A DNA stretch of 64,000 nucleotides from Victivallis sp. Marseille-Q1083 (GTDB lineage: Bacteria > Verrucomicrobiota > Lentisphaeria > Victivallales > Victivallaceae), in NCBI RefSeq assembly GCF_903645315.1, contig NZ_CAHJXL010000001.1, positions 3,298,083 through 3,362,082 on the forward strand, written 5' to 3'. Within the stretch, counting starts at the first letter, position 1, and every line of letters starts with the position of its first letter. A program made the position numbers and the translations under genes. Of the stretch, positions 26,251 through 35,082 are shown piece after piece. A model generated the notes under the pieces. That model searched no databases and was not told the DNA's origin. It was given only the letters and a program-made list of their open reading frames with translations.

Positions 26251-27405
26251 ATGCGACCGGGCCGTATCCTCGTGCTTTCCGATATCGGCGGCTTTCACGG
26301 CGGCGTGGAGAACTTTATTTTTCGGGCGGCCAAGGCTTTGCGGCCGGCCGGTTTCGTCTTTGACGGCCTCTTTGGCCGGCCCGGACTGGAGCCGGAGCGT
26401 TTTGCCGGTGTTTTCGACCGGGTCGCCTATGGCGGCACTGCCGCCGGAGAACTGGCCGGCCGGGCCGATCTGCTGTGGGTGCACAAAACTTCCGATCACC
26501 GGCTCTGGCAATTTCTGCGGCGCCGGCTGCCGGATTTCGTCTACGTTCACGACCATGACTACTACTGCCTGCGGCGTCATAAATATTTTCCGTGGCGGAG
26601 CAATTGTCCGTTGCCGGCCAACCGGTTCCATTGTTACGCTTGCGCCCTGGCGGGCCGCCGGGCCGACGGCCGTTTCGGGCTGCCGGATTGGCGCGGTTTC
26701 CAGCAGCGCCTGCAGACTGCCGCCGCCGCCCGCCTGTTGCTGGCCGGTTCCGATTTTATGCTGGACAATTTGCGCCGCAACCATTTCCCGCCGCAAAAGC
26801 TCCATAAATTATCGCCGCTGGTCGATATCGGCGAGGGCGCGATGGATTGGAGCGGGCGCCGTCCGGATGGTATTCCGCTGATTTTGTATGTCGGCCAACT
26901 GTTGCGCGGCAAGGGGGTGGGGTTGCTGCTGGAGGCGGCCCGGTGGCTGCGGACGCCCTGCCGGTTGCGGCTGGTCGGCCGCGGCAACGCGCTGCCGCAG
27001 TTGCAGCAACTGGCCGCCGGAGTGCCGTCGCGCTGCCAGGTGGAATTTGTCGATTTTACCGCCGAATTGGCGCCGCACTATGCGGCCGCGACGGTGGCGG
27101 TATTTCCCTCCTGCTGGCCGGAACCGTTCGGCATGGCCGGCCCGGAAGCGATGGCGCACGGTTTACCGGTGGTCGCCTGCCGGGTCGGCGGCGTGCCGGA
27201 GTGGCTGCAGGACGGCCGCAACGGGCTGCTCGTGCCGCCGGGCCGGCCGCGGCTGTTGGCGGCCGCGCTCGACCGGCTGCTGGAAGATCCGGCGCTGGCC
27301 GGACAGTTGGGACGTCAGGCCGGCGAGGAGATGCGGCGATTTACGGCGGCCGGTTTTGCCGGGCGTTTTCTGGCGTTGCCCGAACCGCGAAGCCGGGAGG
27401 AGTGA
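26251..27405 (+). CDS. Glycosyltransferase family 4 (GT-B)
   Basis: 384 residues from ATG 26251, which has GGGGGTAGGA upstream; the frame is open to 26206 inside the previous gene. The N-terminal half starts RILVLSDIGGFHGGVENF, an acceptor-side GT4 signature. The C-terminal half has LILYVGQLLRGKGVGLLLEA and PSCWPEPFGMAGPEAMAHGLPV, the E-x7-E donor-binding motif. It transfers an activated sugar to the growing lipid-linked oligosaccharide; specificity unknown. A cluster HKYFPWRSNCPLP with nearby Cys residues (about 108-130) resembles a pattern found in some GT4 proteins of exopolysaccharide loci. It is followed 5 bp later by a second GT4 domain. Confidence 0.88.
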   Translation: MRPGRILVLSDIGGFHGGVENFIFRAAKALRPAGFVFDGLFGRPGLEPERFAGVFDRVAYGGTAAGELAGRADLLWVHKTSDHRLWQFLRRRLPDFVYVHDHDYYCLRRHKYFPWRSNCPLPANRFHCYACALAGRRADGRFGLPDWRGFQQRLQTAAAARLLLAGSDFMLDNLRRNHFPPQKLHKLSPLVDIGEGAMDWSGRRPDGIPLILYVGQLLRGKGVGLLLEAARWLRTPCRLRLVGRGNALPQLQQLAAGVPSRCQVEFVDFTAELAPHYAAATVAVFPSCWPEPFGMAGPEAMAHGLPVVACRVGGVPEWLQDGRNGLLVPPGRPRLLAAALDRLLEDPALAGQLGRQAGEEMRRFTAAGFAGRFLALPEPRSREE

Positions 27406-27410
27406 AACGC

Positions 27411-29834
27411 ATGGCGCGTCTTTTTTTCAGTGCCTGCGGTTTTGACGGCGGGCGTTCCGGCATTTCCGTTTATATGCAGCAGGTGTTGCTGCGTCTGGTT
27501 GAAAATCACCAGGTGACGGTGCTGGCGGATGCCGCCGATCTGCCGTTGCTGCCCCGGCACCCGCAACTGCATTACCGGCGGTTGCCGGCCGGCTGCCGGA
27601 GGCCGTTGTGGAATATGCTTTATCATCTGTTCTGGCTGCCGTGGCTGGTTTCGCCGCGGAAATACGATTGCCTGCTGCTGCCGGCCGCCAACCGCCGGGC
27701 TTGTTTTTTTCATCGCCTTTTCACCATTGCCGTCGTACACGACCTGTCGCAATACCATGTCGAGGCCAAATACGACTGCTTTCGGATGTTCTATATCAAA
27801 TACCTGCTGCCTCATGCCGTTCGGCTGGCCGATGTCGTCGTTGCCATCAGCGGTTCCACCCGTGACGATCTGATCCGTTACTGGCGGGTAGCGCCGGCGG
27901 CCATCCGCGTCAATTACAACGGTTTTGACCGCCGGACGTTCCATGCCGGTATTTCGGCCCGAATGGTTGCCGATGCCAAGAGCGCCTGCGGCATCGATGG
28001 CGACTATCTGCTCTATATCTCCCGGATCGAACATCCCGGCAAAAATCACCTCCGGCTGATCCAGGCTTATGAAAAATTGCCGGCCGACTTGCGGGCGCGT
28101 TATTTGCTGGTGCTCGGCGGCGGCCGGTGGAACGGGGCCGACGCGGTTTTGGCGTATGCGGCGAACTCGCCGTGCCGCGATCGCATCCGGTTCATCGGCT
28201 TCGTGCCGAACGAAGCGTTGCCCGGCCTGTATCGCGGCGCGGCGTTGTATGTGTTTCCCTCGCTGTTCGAGGGGTTCGGTCTGTCGATTCCGGAAGCGAT
28301 GGCCTGCGAAGTGCCGGTCGCCTGCTCCAACAATTCGTCGCTCGGTGAAATTGCCGGCGACGGCGCCCGGCAGTTCGATCCTTGCGATGTCGACGCGATT
28401 GCCGGGGCGATCCGGGAAGTCTTGTGCGATCAGAGCTTGCGTGAGCGTCTGCGCGACAATGCGGCGCGGCGTTTGGAGCTGTTCGACTGGGACCGGCATG
28501 TGCGGCTGCTGAATGAGCTGATCGAATTGCAGCGTTTGGCCGGGTCGGGAAAACCGGGCAACCGGTCGGCGGTAAAAACAAATAAGTTTATGGTAAGTAA
28601 CCAAAAAAGTTATCGCTGGCGCCGATGCGTCGAAACGTTGCTGGCGGCATTTTTCTATCTGGTTCTGACCTTGCCGCTGGTGCTGCTGTTGAGCGTGCGC
28701 CGGCTGCTGACCGGCGAGGCTGTTTTCGAAACCCGCCATATTTTCGGCCGCAACGGAGTTCCGACCACCGTCCATTATCTGAGGTCCCGTTATCACTGGA
28801 TTCATGCGGCCGGATTGTTCGGCAGCGTGCTGTGCGGCAAACTCAATTTATTCGGCGTTTCGATGCGCGATTGTCGGTCGGAAGAACGCACGCCGGGCGA
28901 CGCGGTGCTGTTCGGCGAGGCGCCGGGCGTGTTCAATCTTTACTTCATCCGCCGCAGCAACCGCCTGACCCATGTCGACCGTCTGACGCTGGAGCAGGAG
29001 TATCTGCAGCACAAATCGTGGCGCAATGACTTCGGCTTGCTGGCCCGTTCTTTTCCGGCGTTGCTGTTTCGTTCCGGCGATGAACGGCTCGAAAACAGCA
29101 ATCGCCTGCTCGGCATTCGCTATGATAATTTTTCCATGTCCGAGGCGCTGGAGGCGGTCACCCGGGCTATCGAACGGAAGCAGGCGGTCAAAATTGCCTT
29201 TGTCAATGCAGATTGTTTCAATCAGGCATGGAAAAATCAAAAGTACCATGCTATATTGTCAACCTATGAGTTTATTTTTCCAGATGGTATCGGTTTGGTG
29301 ATCGCCGGAAAATTGATCCGGCGTCCGCTGAAGGCCAATATCAACGGGACGGATATGCTGCCGTTCCTCTGCCGATTGGCGGAGGAAAAAGGATTTTCTT
29401 TTTATTTTTTGGGAGCGGCCCCGGGAGTGGCAGAAAAGATGAGTGCAAATTTGCAGAAACAATATCCACGCTTGCGGATTGCCGGCTGGCGTGACGGCTT
29501 TTTCGCCGGTCCGGAGGCGGAAAAGGCGGCGGTGGCCGAAATAGCCCGTTGCCGGCCGGATTTGCTGCTGGTGGCGATGGGCGTGCCGCGCCAGGAAACG
29601 TTCATCGCCGCACATTGGCCGGAGTTGCATTGTCAGGTAGCGATGGGAGTGGGCGGTCTGTTCGACTTTTATTCCGGCAATATACCGCGGGCGCCGCTGT
29701 GGCTGCGGGAAATCGGTATGGAGTGGGCGTTCCGGCTCTATCAGGAGCCGTTCCGGCTGTTTAAACGGTATGTCATCGGCAACCCGTTGTTTTTGTGGCG
29801 GGTGGTCCGTTTCGGGGAAAAATATCATGACTGA
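27411..29834 (+). CDS. Fusion: GT4 glycosyltransferase + degenerate sugar-transferase segment + WecB/TagA/CpsF transferase
   Basis: 807 residues in one uninterrupted frame from ATG 27411 (GGGAGGAG upstream). Residues 1-375 are a GT4 enzyme (FFSACGFDGGRSGISVYMQQ; LLYISRIEHPGKNHLRLIQA; FPSLFEGFGLSIPEAMACEV). A linker follows (about 376-393), then residues 400-520 resemble a bacterial sugar transferase, with a membrane helix (FFYLVLTLPLVLLLSV) and the vestigial LFGSVLCGKLNLFGVSMRD in place of the usual [16 protein letters not shown]. Residues about 560-800 are a WecB/TagA/CpsF (GT26) domain with FVNADCFNQAW and FPDGIGLVIAGKL. These enzymes add ManNAcA- or Glc-type sugars to lipid intermediates. 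An internal ATG at 28590 lacks a ribosome site, so I treat the product as a true fusion. Its stop overlaps the next start. Confidence 0.85.
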   Translation: MARLFFSACGFDGGRSGISVYMQQVLLRLVENHQVTVLADAADLPLLPRHPQLHYRRLPAGCRRPLWNMLYHLFWLPWLVSPRKYDCLLLPAANRRACFFHRLFTIAVVHDLSQYHVEAKYDCFRMFYIKYLLPHAVRLADVVVAISGSTRDDLIRYWRVAPAAIRVNYNGFDRRTFHAGISARMVADAKSACGIDGDYLLYISRIEHPGKNHLRLIQAYEKLPADLRARYLLVLGGGRWNGADAVLAYAANSPCRDRIRFIGFVPNEALPGLYRGAALYVFPSLFEGFGLSIPEAMACEVPVACSNNSSLGEIAGDGARQFDPCDVDAIAGAIREVLCDQSLRERLRDNAARRLELFDWDRHVRLLNELIELQRLAGSGKPGNRSAVKTNKFMVSNQKSYRWRRCVETLLAAFFYLVLTLPLVLLLSVRRLLTGEAVFETRHIFGRNGVPTTVHYLRSRYHWIHAAGLFGSVLCGKLNLFGVSMRDCRSEERTPGDAVLFGEAPGVFNLYFIRRSNRLTHVDRLTLEQEYLQHKSWRNDFGLLARSFPALLFRSGDERLENSNRLLGIRYDNFSMSEALEAVTRAIERKQAVKIAFVNADCFNQAWKNQKYHAILSTYEFIFPDGIGLVIAGKLIRRPLKANINGTDMLPFLCRLAEEKGFSFYFLGAAPGVAEKMSANLQKQYPRLRIAGWRDGFFAGPEAEKAAVAEIARCRPDLLLVAMGVPRQETFIAAHWPELHCQVAMGVGGLFDFYSGNIPRAPLWLREIGMEWAFRLYQEPFRLFKRYVIGNPLFLWRVVRFGEKYHD

Positions 29835-30558
29835 ATATCAACAACCCAATCATAAATTGCGAAAAGAACTGATCAATCTGTTGCTGGAGCGGGCCTCTTA
29901 CGCCCAGGGCGACTATCCGCGCCGGAAAGTGAAATTATGGCACTTCACCGTCGGCAGCGCTTACCTGTTGAAACGGACCTTCGATCTGGTTCTGTGCATC
30001 GTCGGGTTGATCGTGCTGTCGCCGCTGCTGGCGGTCATCGCGTTGTGGATCAAACTGGATTCAGCCGGGCCGATCATTTACACCCAGACCCGGGTCGGCA
30101 AAAACGGCCGCCACTTTCATTTCTATAAATTCCGTTCGATGTATACCGACGCCGACCAGCGGCGGGCGGAACTGGCCGGCGCCAATGAATCGGCCGACGG
30201 GGTGCTTTTCAAGATGAAGAACGATCCGCGCATCACCCGTTCCGGCCGTTTCCTGCGGAAATTCAGCCTCGACGAACTGCCGCAGTTGTTCAACGTCATT
30301 CTTGGCGACATGAGTCTGGTCGGTCCGCGGCCGCCGCTGCCTTCGGAAGTGGCACTGTATACGCTTGAGGACCGCAAACGGCTGCATATCACGCCGGGGA
30401 TCACCGGCTTATGGCAGGTGTCCGGCCGCAGTGATTTGCCGTTCAAACAGCAGGTGGAGTTGGACAAGGCCTACATTCAGAGTCAATCGTTCGGGCAGGA
30501 TTTGCTGATTTTATTGAAAACCATTCCGGCGGTATTGACCGGCCGCGGCGCTTATTAG
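29827..30558 (+). CDS. Initiating sugar transferase (WcaJ/WbaP C-terminal type)
   Basis: 243 residues from ATG 29827, which overlaps the preceding stop (ATGACTGA). One membrane helix ([21 protein letters not shown]) precedes the polyprenyl-phosphate hexose-1-phosphate transferase core: [18 protein letters not shown], then [20 protein letters not shown] with VGPRPPLP, then [16 protein letters not shown]. These are the complete catalytic motifs, including the DE pair. It lacks the N-terminal multi-helix domain of full WcaJ, as in short PssA-type enzymes. It should start repeat-unit synthesis by loading the first sugar phosphate on undecaprenyl phosphate. Two neighbouring proteins carry degenerate copies of this domain. 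Confidence 0.92.
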   Translation: MTEYQQPNHKLRKELINLLLERASYAQGDYPRRKVKLWHFTVGSAYLLKRTFDLVLCIVGLIVLSPLLAVIALWIKLDSAGPIIYTQTRVGKNGRHFHFYKFRSMYTDADQRRAELAGANESADGVLFKMKNDPRITRSGRFLRKFSLDELPQLFNVILGDMSLVGPRPPLPSEVALYTLEDRKRLHITPGITGLWQVSGRSDLPFKQQVELDKAYIQSQSFGQDLLILLKTIPAVLTGRGAY

Positions 30559-30589
30559 CCGGCAGCAGTGAAGAGGAGAGTTTATTGCG

Positions 30590-31981
30590 ATGAAATGTCT
30601 GATCAATTGCCCGGCGGCCGCGGTTGCCTGGGTTGAACGTTTTTTTCCGGGCAGTCCGGCTTATCTGATCAAAATTGCCAATAAGCCGTATCTGGAATAC
30701 CTGATTGACTTCTGCGTTTTCCTGGGGATCCGGGAAATCCGGATCATCACCGACGCGCCGGACCGCCGGATTCAGGAGTATTTCGGCGACGGTTTGCGCT
30801 GGAATGTCGCCATCCACTATGCGACGACCCAGAACGGCATGGATTTGTTGTCGATCAAACAGCAGAATCTCGGTATGGCCGGCACCGACTCGTTGCTGGT
30901 GCTGCACGGTTTTTTCTGGCTGAATTACGACAAACGGAATATTCAGCCGCTCGCCATTGCGCCGGACCGGGTGATGGCGGAGCAGTTGCCCGATGGGTTC
31001 GGCATGCGTCTGGTCGGCCGGCTGAACGATTCGGAGGCGTTCTGGCGGGCCGACCAGACGCCGGAGCCGTTGACCGGTTATGTCGAACCGCTGTCCTCCA
31101 TCCAGGAATTCTACCGGCGCAACCTGGCGTTGGTCTACGGAGAGGCGGAACGTTACGTGATGCCGAGTTACAACAATACTCCGCAGATCTACATCGGCAG
31201 CAACGTCGCCATTCCGCGCAGCGCCGAACTGAGTGCGCCGTTGATGCTGGGCAGTTCCATTCAGCTCGGCGATGATGTCAAAATCGGACCGGGCGCGATC
31301 ATCGGGGACAGCTCCTACATCGACAGCGACGCCCAGATCATCGACAGCATCGTCATGGGCAACTCCTATGTCGGTTACAATCTGGAGCTGAAAGGCAAAA
31401 TCATCTATCGCAATCTGGTCATCGAGCCGGACAGTGAAAGTATTCTGGACATCGTCGATGAATTTCTGCTGACGCCGCTGGAGCCGAGCGAAAAACGGAA
31501 ATTCTGCAGCCTGGTGCAGCGCGGAATCGCGTTGCTGTTGTTTCTGGTTCTGCTGCTGCCGTTCTGCCTGTTGCGTCCGTTTCTGAAGGTGCACAGCACG
31601 CCGACGGATTGTTTTTTCGACCGCAACCGGCGGAAAAAAATTCATCTGAGATTGTACGTCAAGCCGGCGCGGAGTTTTGCCGGGCGTTATTTCCGCAAGT
31701 TGAGTCTGGACCGCTTTCACCTGCTGCCGCTGGTCTGGCGGGGGGAATTGCGGTTGGTCGGCAATCGGATCTATGAGGCCAGTCCGGAGAATTTCCAGCG
31801 ATTGCAGCAGTTTCCGGATTATGCGCCCGGCATTTTTTCCTTTTGCGAGATGCTGGACCACGAGCGGGACCCGATCCAGAGTGAAATCGACGAGCTTTAT
31901 TATATTTATCATGCGTCGTTCCGGTTCAACTGGATGATTCTGCGGCGTACGCTGTTGCGGAATCTGTTGAAGAGGCAGTGA
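30590..31981 (+). CDS. Three-part protein: nucleotidyltransferase-like + left-handed beta-helix + degenerate sugar transferase
   Basis: 463 residues with AAGAGGAG just before ATG 30590. Residues 1-190 look like a sugar-nucleotidyltransferase fold (YLIKIANKPYLEYLIDFCVF; REIRIITDAPDRRIQEYF) but the Gly-rich GxGTR loop is absent. Residues about 195-285 are hexapeptide repeats of a left-handed beta-helix (IYIGSNVAIPRSAELSAPLM; VKIGPGAIIGDSSYID). Residues 305-463 contain a hydrophobic helix (GIALLLFLVLLLPFCLL) and FRKLSLDRFHLLPLVWRGEL with RLVGN, then YAPGIFSFCEML, which parallel [19 protein letters not shown] and [10 protein letters not shown] of the upstream enzyme but with DE replaced by DR and PRP lost. 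I infer a scaffold or regulator of the initiating step rather than an enzyme. Confidence 0.72.
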   Translation: MKCLINCPAAAVAWVERFFPGSPAYLIKIANKPYLEYLIDFCVFLGIREIRIITDAPDRRIQEYFGDGLRWNVAIHYATTQNGMDLLSIKQQNLGMAGTDSLLVLHGFFWLNYDKRNIQPLAIAPDRVMAEQLPDGFGMRLVGRLNDSEAFWRADQTPEPLTGYVEPLSSIQEFYRRNLALVYGEAERYVMPSYNNTPQIYIGSNVAIPRSAELSAPLMLGSSIQLGDDVKIGPGAIIGDSSYIDSDAQIIDSIVMGNSYVGYNLELKGKIIYRNLVIEPDSESILDIVDEFLLTPLEPSEKRKFCSLVQRGIALLLFLVLLLPFCLLRPFLKVHSTPTDCFFDRNRRKKIHLRLYVKPARSFAGRYFRKLSLDRFHLLPLVWRGELRLVGNRIYEASPENFQRLQQFPDYAPGIFSFCEMLDHERDPIQSEIDELYYIYHASFRFNWMILRRTLLRNLLKRQ

Positions 31982-32050
31982 AAGACGAAGTGTTGTAACC
32001 TTGGAAATATGTACTAAATTGTAAACAAACAACATTGTATAGGGCCGGTT

Positions 32051-33355
32051 ATGATTTTGAACAATGAAACAGCCGAAGTATCGCCGCCGCGTATTGAGTT
32101 CCGGATTGGCAATTTGACTTTTGACATGTTGAAACGCGACCCGCGCCTGTGGCTGCTGGCCCTGCGCCGCCGCTGGTGGCTGCTGTTGCTGCTGCCGGCC
32201 CTGACCACCACGCTGGCTTTGATTTATCTTTTGAGCCGGCCGCCGCAGTATGAAAGCCGCGCCGTGTTGCTGCGGCAGGCGCCGCGTGACTACAAGGACA
32301 ACGGCCTGCCGGAAGGGTTCAGCCAGTTGCAGATGGTCGATATCATCAATCTGATCCGCCGTCACGGCAATATGACCAAAACGCTTTCGCGGTTGCAGTT
32401 GGACTGGTCGCTGCAGGCACTGTACCAGCACACCGAGGTCAGGCAGCCCGCCAAGCAGTCGAATATCATCTACCTGAGCGCCCAGGCCAGCTCGCCGGAG
32501 CTGGCGGCCAATATCGCCAATACGCTGACCAATGTCTTTCTCGACGACTACCGCGCCCTGCTGCGGAGCAACTTGATCGCGCTGCAGGAAGCCAACGCGG
32601 CGAACCGCCAGAAACTGCAGACGGCGCTGAGCGAGCAGCAGAATAGCTATCTGGCGCTGCTGCAGGAAAATAAGATGATCGCCTTCAGCGAAGTCTCGAA
32701 CTCTTTGCAGCTCCAGATTCAGACGATCGAATCCACGCTGCTGCAGCAGGCTTCCCAGTATGAAACCTATGCCAGTCAATTGGCCATGCTGCAGCAGCGG
32801 CTGTCTGAGACGGAACCGCAGATCAAACGGACGGAAGAGGTCAGTACGGCGCAGCAGACCGAGCTGGAAGCGAAAAAGTTGGAGTTGGTCACCAAGCTCC
32901 AGACTTATACCGAGAAAAATCCGATCATCCAGAAATTGCGGGAGGAAATCCGGCTCAAAACGGAAGAGCTGGCCAAGAACGGCGATCAGACTTCGACGAA
33001 AATCATCTTCGGCGATAATCCGATCTATACGACACTGCTGGCGGAAGTCACCAAACTGGAAGCGGCGATTACCGGCAACCGGAAGAGCATGGAGTACTAC
33101 CGGAAGGAGCTGGAGAAGTTGCAGAAACGCCGGGAAGAGTTGAGCAGGCTGCAGCCCCGGGTGATTGCGCTGGAAGACCAGATCGATGCGACCAAGCGTT
33201 CGCTGGACCGGCTGGACGAAGCGCAGCGGCTGCTGGATATGTTCCTGCAGCGTTCCTATTCGGATGTCAGCGTTACCGAGGACGCCATCGTTCCCGACCG
33301 TCCGGTCGGCCGGGGGCGGGTTTTTGCTGGCGATGTTCATTTTGCTGTTGATTGA
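32051..33355 (+). CDS. Wzz-type chain-length determinant, N-terminal part, ended by a frameshift
   Basis: 434 codons. An N-terminal helix (RRRWWLLLLLPALTTTLALI, about 37-57) leads to a Wzz domain (YESRAVLLRQAP; NIIYLSAQASSPELAANIAN) and a long periplasmic coiled coil (about 175-400). It ends shortly after AIVPDRPVG, exactly where Wzz proteins enter their second membrane helix. The missing helix (GFLLAMFILLLIELFNLTIR) is encoded in the +1 frame from about 33320, so one extra base (or two missing) near GGGGGCGGGTTTTT (33312-33325) breaks the gene. Either a sequencing/assembly error in a homopolymer, a real mutation, or programmed slippage. The complete protein would span 32051-34040 and control polymer length and export together with Wza. 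Confidence 0.8.
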   Translation: MILNNETAEVSPPRIEFRIGNLTFDMLKRDPRLWLLALRRRWWLLLLLPALTTTLALIYLLSRPPQYESRAVLLRQAPRDYKDNGLPEGFSQLQMVDIINLIRRHGNMTKTLSRLQLDWSLQALYQHTEVRQPAKQSNIIYLSAQASSPELAANIANTLTNVFLDDYRALLRSNLIALQEANAANRQKLQTALSEQQNSYLALLQENKMIAFSEVSNSLQLQIQTIESTLLQQASQYETYASQLAMLQQRLSETEPQIKRTEEVSTAQQTELEAKKLELVTKLQTYTEKNPIIQKLREEIRLKTEELAKNGDQTSTKIIFGDNPIYTTLLAEVTKLEAAITGNRKSMEYYRKELEKLQKRREELSRLQPRVIALEDQIDATKRSLDRLDEAQRLLDMFLQRSYSDVSVTEDAIVPDRPVGRGRVFAGDVHFAVD

Positions 33356-34040
33356 GTTGTTCAATTTGACCATTCGCTCCAAGACGGATTTGAGTGAAGC
33401 GCTGCATTTGGAAGTGATCGGCGTCTTGCCGGAAAGGACGCCGAAGAACCGGGTTGACTTCTACAGTGCGCTGCAATCGATGGTCGCCAGTTGCGATGCG
33501 ACGCTTGCCGGGGCCGAGCGCCCGGCGGTGGTGATGATCGGCACGTTGTCCCAGAAGGATTGGGATGAAGGATTGTTCAATGAAATTCTCGAAGTGCTGG
33601 CGATCAAGGACATCAATTTTCTCCGCATCCGTTCCGGCGAGGAGCCGTCCAGCACGGAATGCCGTTATTTGTTGAACGATTATCTGTACGGCCTGGCCGA
33701 TACGCCGCCCCGCCCGGAAAAAACGCAGCATCTGTTCTTCAAACTGGACGATCTGGCGTTCATTGCGCCGCCGACGCCGGCCCGGCTGCTCGAGTTGCGC
33801 CGCGCTTTTCAGGATTACGACGTGATTCTGTGGGAGCTGTTCGAATATCAAAGCAATCCGCAGTTGTTCCAGCAGCTCAGCGCGGTGGCCGATCTGGTGG
33901 TGCTGCCGGCCACTTACGGCAAGACCGGCAAGATTGCCACCGCCGGCTGCCGCAATGCGCTGCAGAAGGCGGCGGAACACGCCGTCATCGGCGGTTTGCT
34001 CTACAACATTGAATCCAAATATTATCACTGGGTGAATTGA
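33333..34040 (+). CDS. C-terminal part of the Wzz protein: membrane helix plus BY-kinase-like domain without Walker motifs
   Basis: Continuation of the preceding gene in the +1 frame; ATG 33333 is only the first in-frame start and I doubt independent translation. After the membrane helix come IRSKTDLSEALHLEVIGVLP, the usual junction to the cytoplasmic bacterial tyrosine kinase (Wzc/CapB) domain, and a domain whose order fits the kinase: AVVMIGTLSQ (P-loop position but no GKS/T), YDVILWELFEY (Walker B position without the Asp pair), ADLVVLPATYGKTGKIATAG and a C-terminal YNIESKYYHWVN. There is no C-terminal tyrosine cluster. It is therefore a pseudokinase of the Wzc type. The Wza gene starts directly after its stop. 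Confidence 0.72.
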   Translation: MFILLLIELFNLTIRSKTDLSEALHLEVIGVLPERTPKNRVDFYSALQSMVASCDATLAGAERPAVVMIGTLSQKDWDEGLFNEILEVLAIKDINFLRIRSGEEPSSTECRYLLNDYLYGLADTPPRPEKTQHLFFKLDDLAFIAPPTPARLLELRRAFQDYDVILWELFEYQSNPQLFQQLSAVADLVVLPATYGKTGKIATAGCRNALQKAAEHAVIGGLLYNIESKYYHWVN

Positions 34041-35075
34041 ATGAAACTTTTGATCTTGACGTTGGGCCTGGCGTTGCTGGCGGCCGGTTGTGCGGACCCG
34101 GTATTCGGGCCGATGGCCATTCCGGCCGAATACGAAGTCGTCAGCGTCGCTCCGGAAGAACTGGCCGACCGGACCGAAGAACTCAAGCTGTTGCAGAATC
34201 TGGAAATGCCGCCTTACCGCATCTGTCCGCTGGACCGTTTCAATGTTTCCGTCTATGAACATCCGGAAGTGGATGTCAAGGATATCGTCGTCACGCCGGA
34301 CGGCTTTCTGAGCCTGCCGCTGGTCGGGCCGGTCAAAGTCGGCGGCCTGACGCTGGACGAGGCCATCAAAGTGGTGCGGGACGCCTATGCGGTATTCATC
34401 CGCAATCCGAAGGCGGCGCTGATTCCGATCCATATCAACGGCTACGCCTTTACGATCACCGGCCGGGTGCAGACGCCGGGCCGGTTTCCGATAGCCGGCA
34501 CGACCCGGCTGCTGGATGCGATCGCCATGGCGCGCGGACTGGACCAGGGCTTGTTCAACGGCGACACGGTGGAATCTGCCGATTTGGCCAATGCCTACAT
34601 TTCCCGCGACGGCAGGTTGCTGCCGGTCGATTTCCGCAAGGCGCTGCTGGAGGGCGACGCGTTGCACAACATTCCGCTGCAGCACGGCGATTATATCTAC
34701 ATTCCTTCGATCATGAATACCACCGTCTGCGTGCTGGGTGAAGTGCGCAACCCGACTTATGTCGGATTCAAGGAGGGGATGACGCTGCTGAAAGCGCTGG
34801 CTTTCGCCCGCGGCCTGACCGACGAGCACAGCAGTTATGCGCAGATTATCCGCGGCGGCCTGCAGAATCCGACCTTGTACAACGTCAATGTCGACAAGAT
34901 GCTTGCCGGCAAGACGATGGATTTTCCGCTGGAGCCCAACGACATCCTCTATTTCCCCAAAGGCGGTTTGTCGGAATACAACGTGCTGATCCGCAAGATC
35001 ATGCCGACACTTCAATCGCTGAGTATGATGGCCGGACCGTTCGGCAATCCCTCTTCGGCATATCTGAACGATTGA
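34041..35075 (+). CDS. Polysaccharide export lipoprotein, Wza/SLBB family
   Basis: 344 residues with a lipoprotein signal (LLILTLGLALLAAGC, Cys17). The polysaccharide-export domain (about 50-140) has YRICPLDRFNVSVYEHPEVD and PDGFLSLPLVGPVKVGGLTL. Two SLBB-type repeats follow (FTITGRVQTPGRFPI and VCVLGEVRNPTYVGF), ending at about 310. It lacks the long C-terminal amphipathic helix of E. coli Wza, though a short hydrophobic tail is present. It should form the periplasmic/outer-membrane export channel for the polymer. The ATG abuts the stop of the Wzz-type gene, the classical wzz-wza arrangement. Confidence 0.92.
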   Translation: MKLLILTLGLALLAAGCADPVFGPMAIPAEYEVVSVAPEELADRTEELKLLQNLEMPPYRICPLDRFNVSVYEHPEVDVKDIVVTPDGFLSLPLVGPVKVGGLTLDEAIKVVRDAYAVFIRNPKAALIPIHINGYAFTITGRVQTPGRFPIAGTTRLLDAIAMARGLDQGLFNGDTVESADLANAYISRDGRLLPVDFRKALLEGDALHNIPLQHGDYIYIPSIMNTTVCVLGEVRNPTYVGFKEGMTLLKALAFARGLTDEHSSYAQIIRGGLQNPTLYNVNVDKMLAGKTMDFPLEPNDILYFPKGGLSEYNVLIRKIMPTLQSLSMMAGPFGNPSSAYLND

Positions 35076-35082
35076 GCGACGG

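Noticed and set aside
30443-33382. Very long open frame on the minus strand (about 979 codons) opposite the exopolysaccharide genes
   Set aside because: It crosses several plus-strand genes with clear families, shows no recognisable domain and is explained by codon bias in GC-rich DNA.
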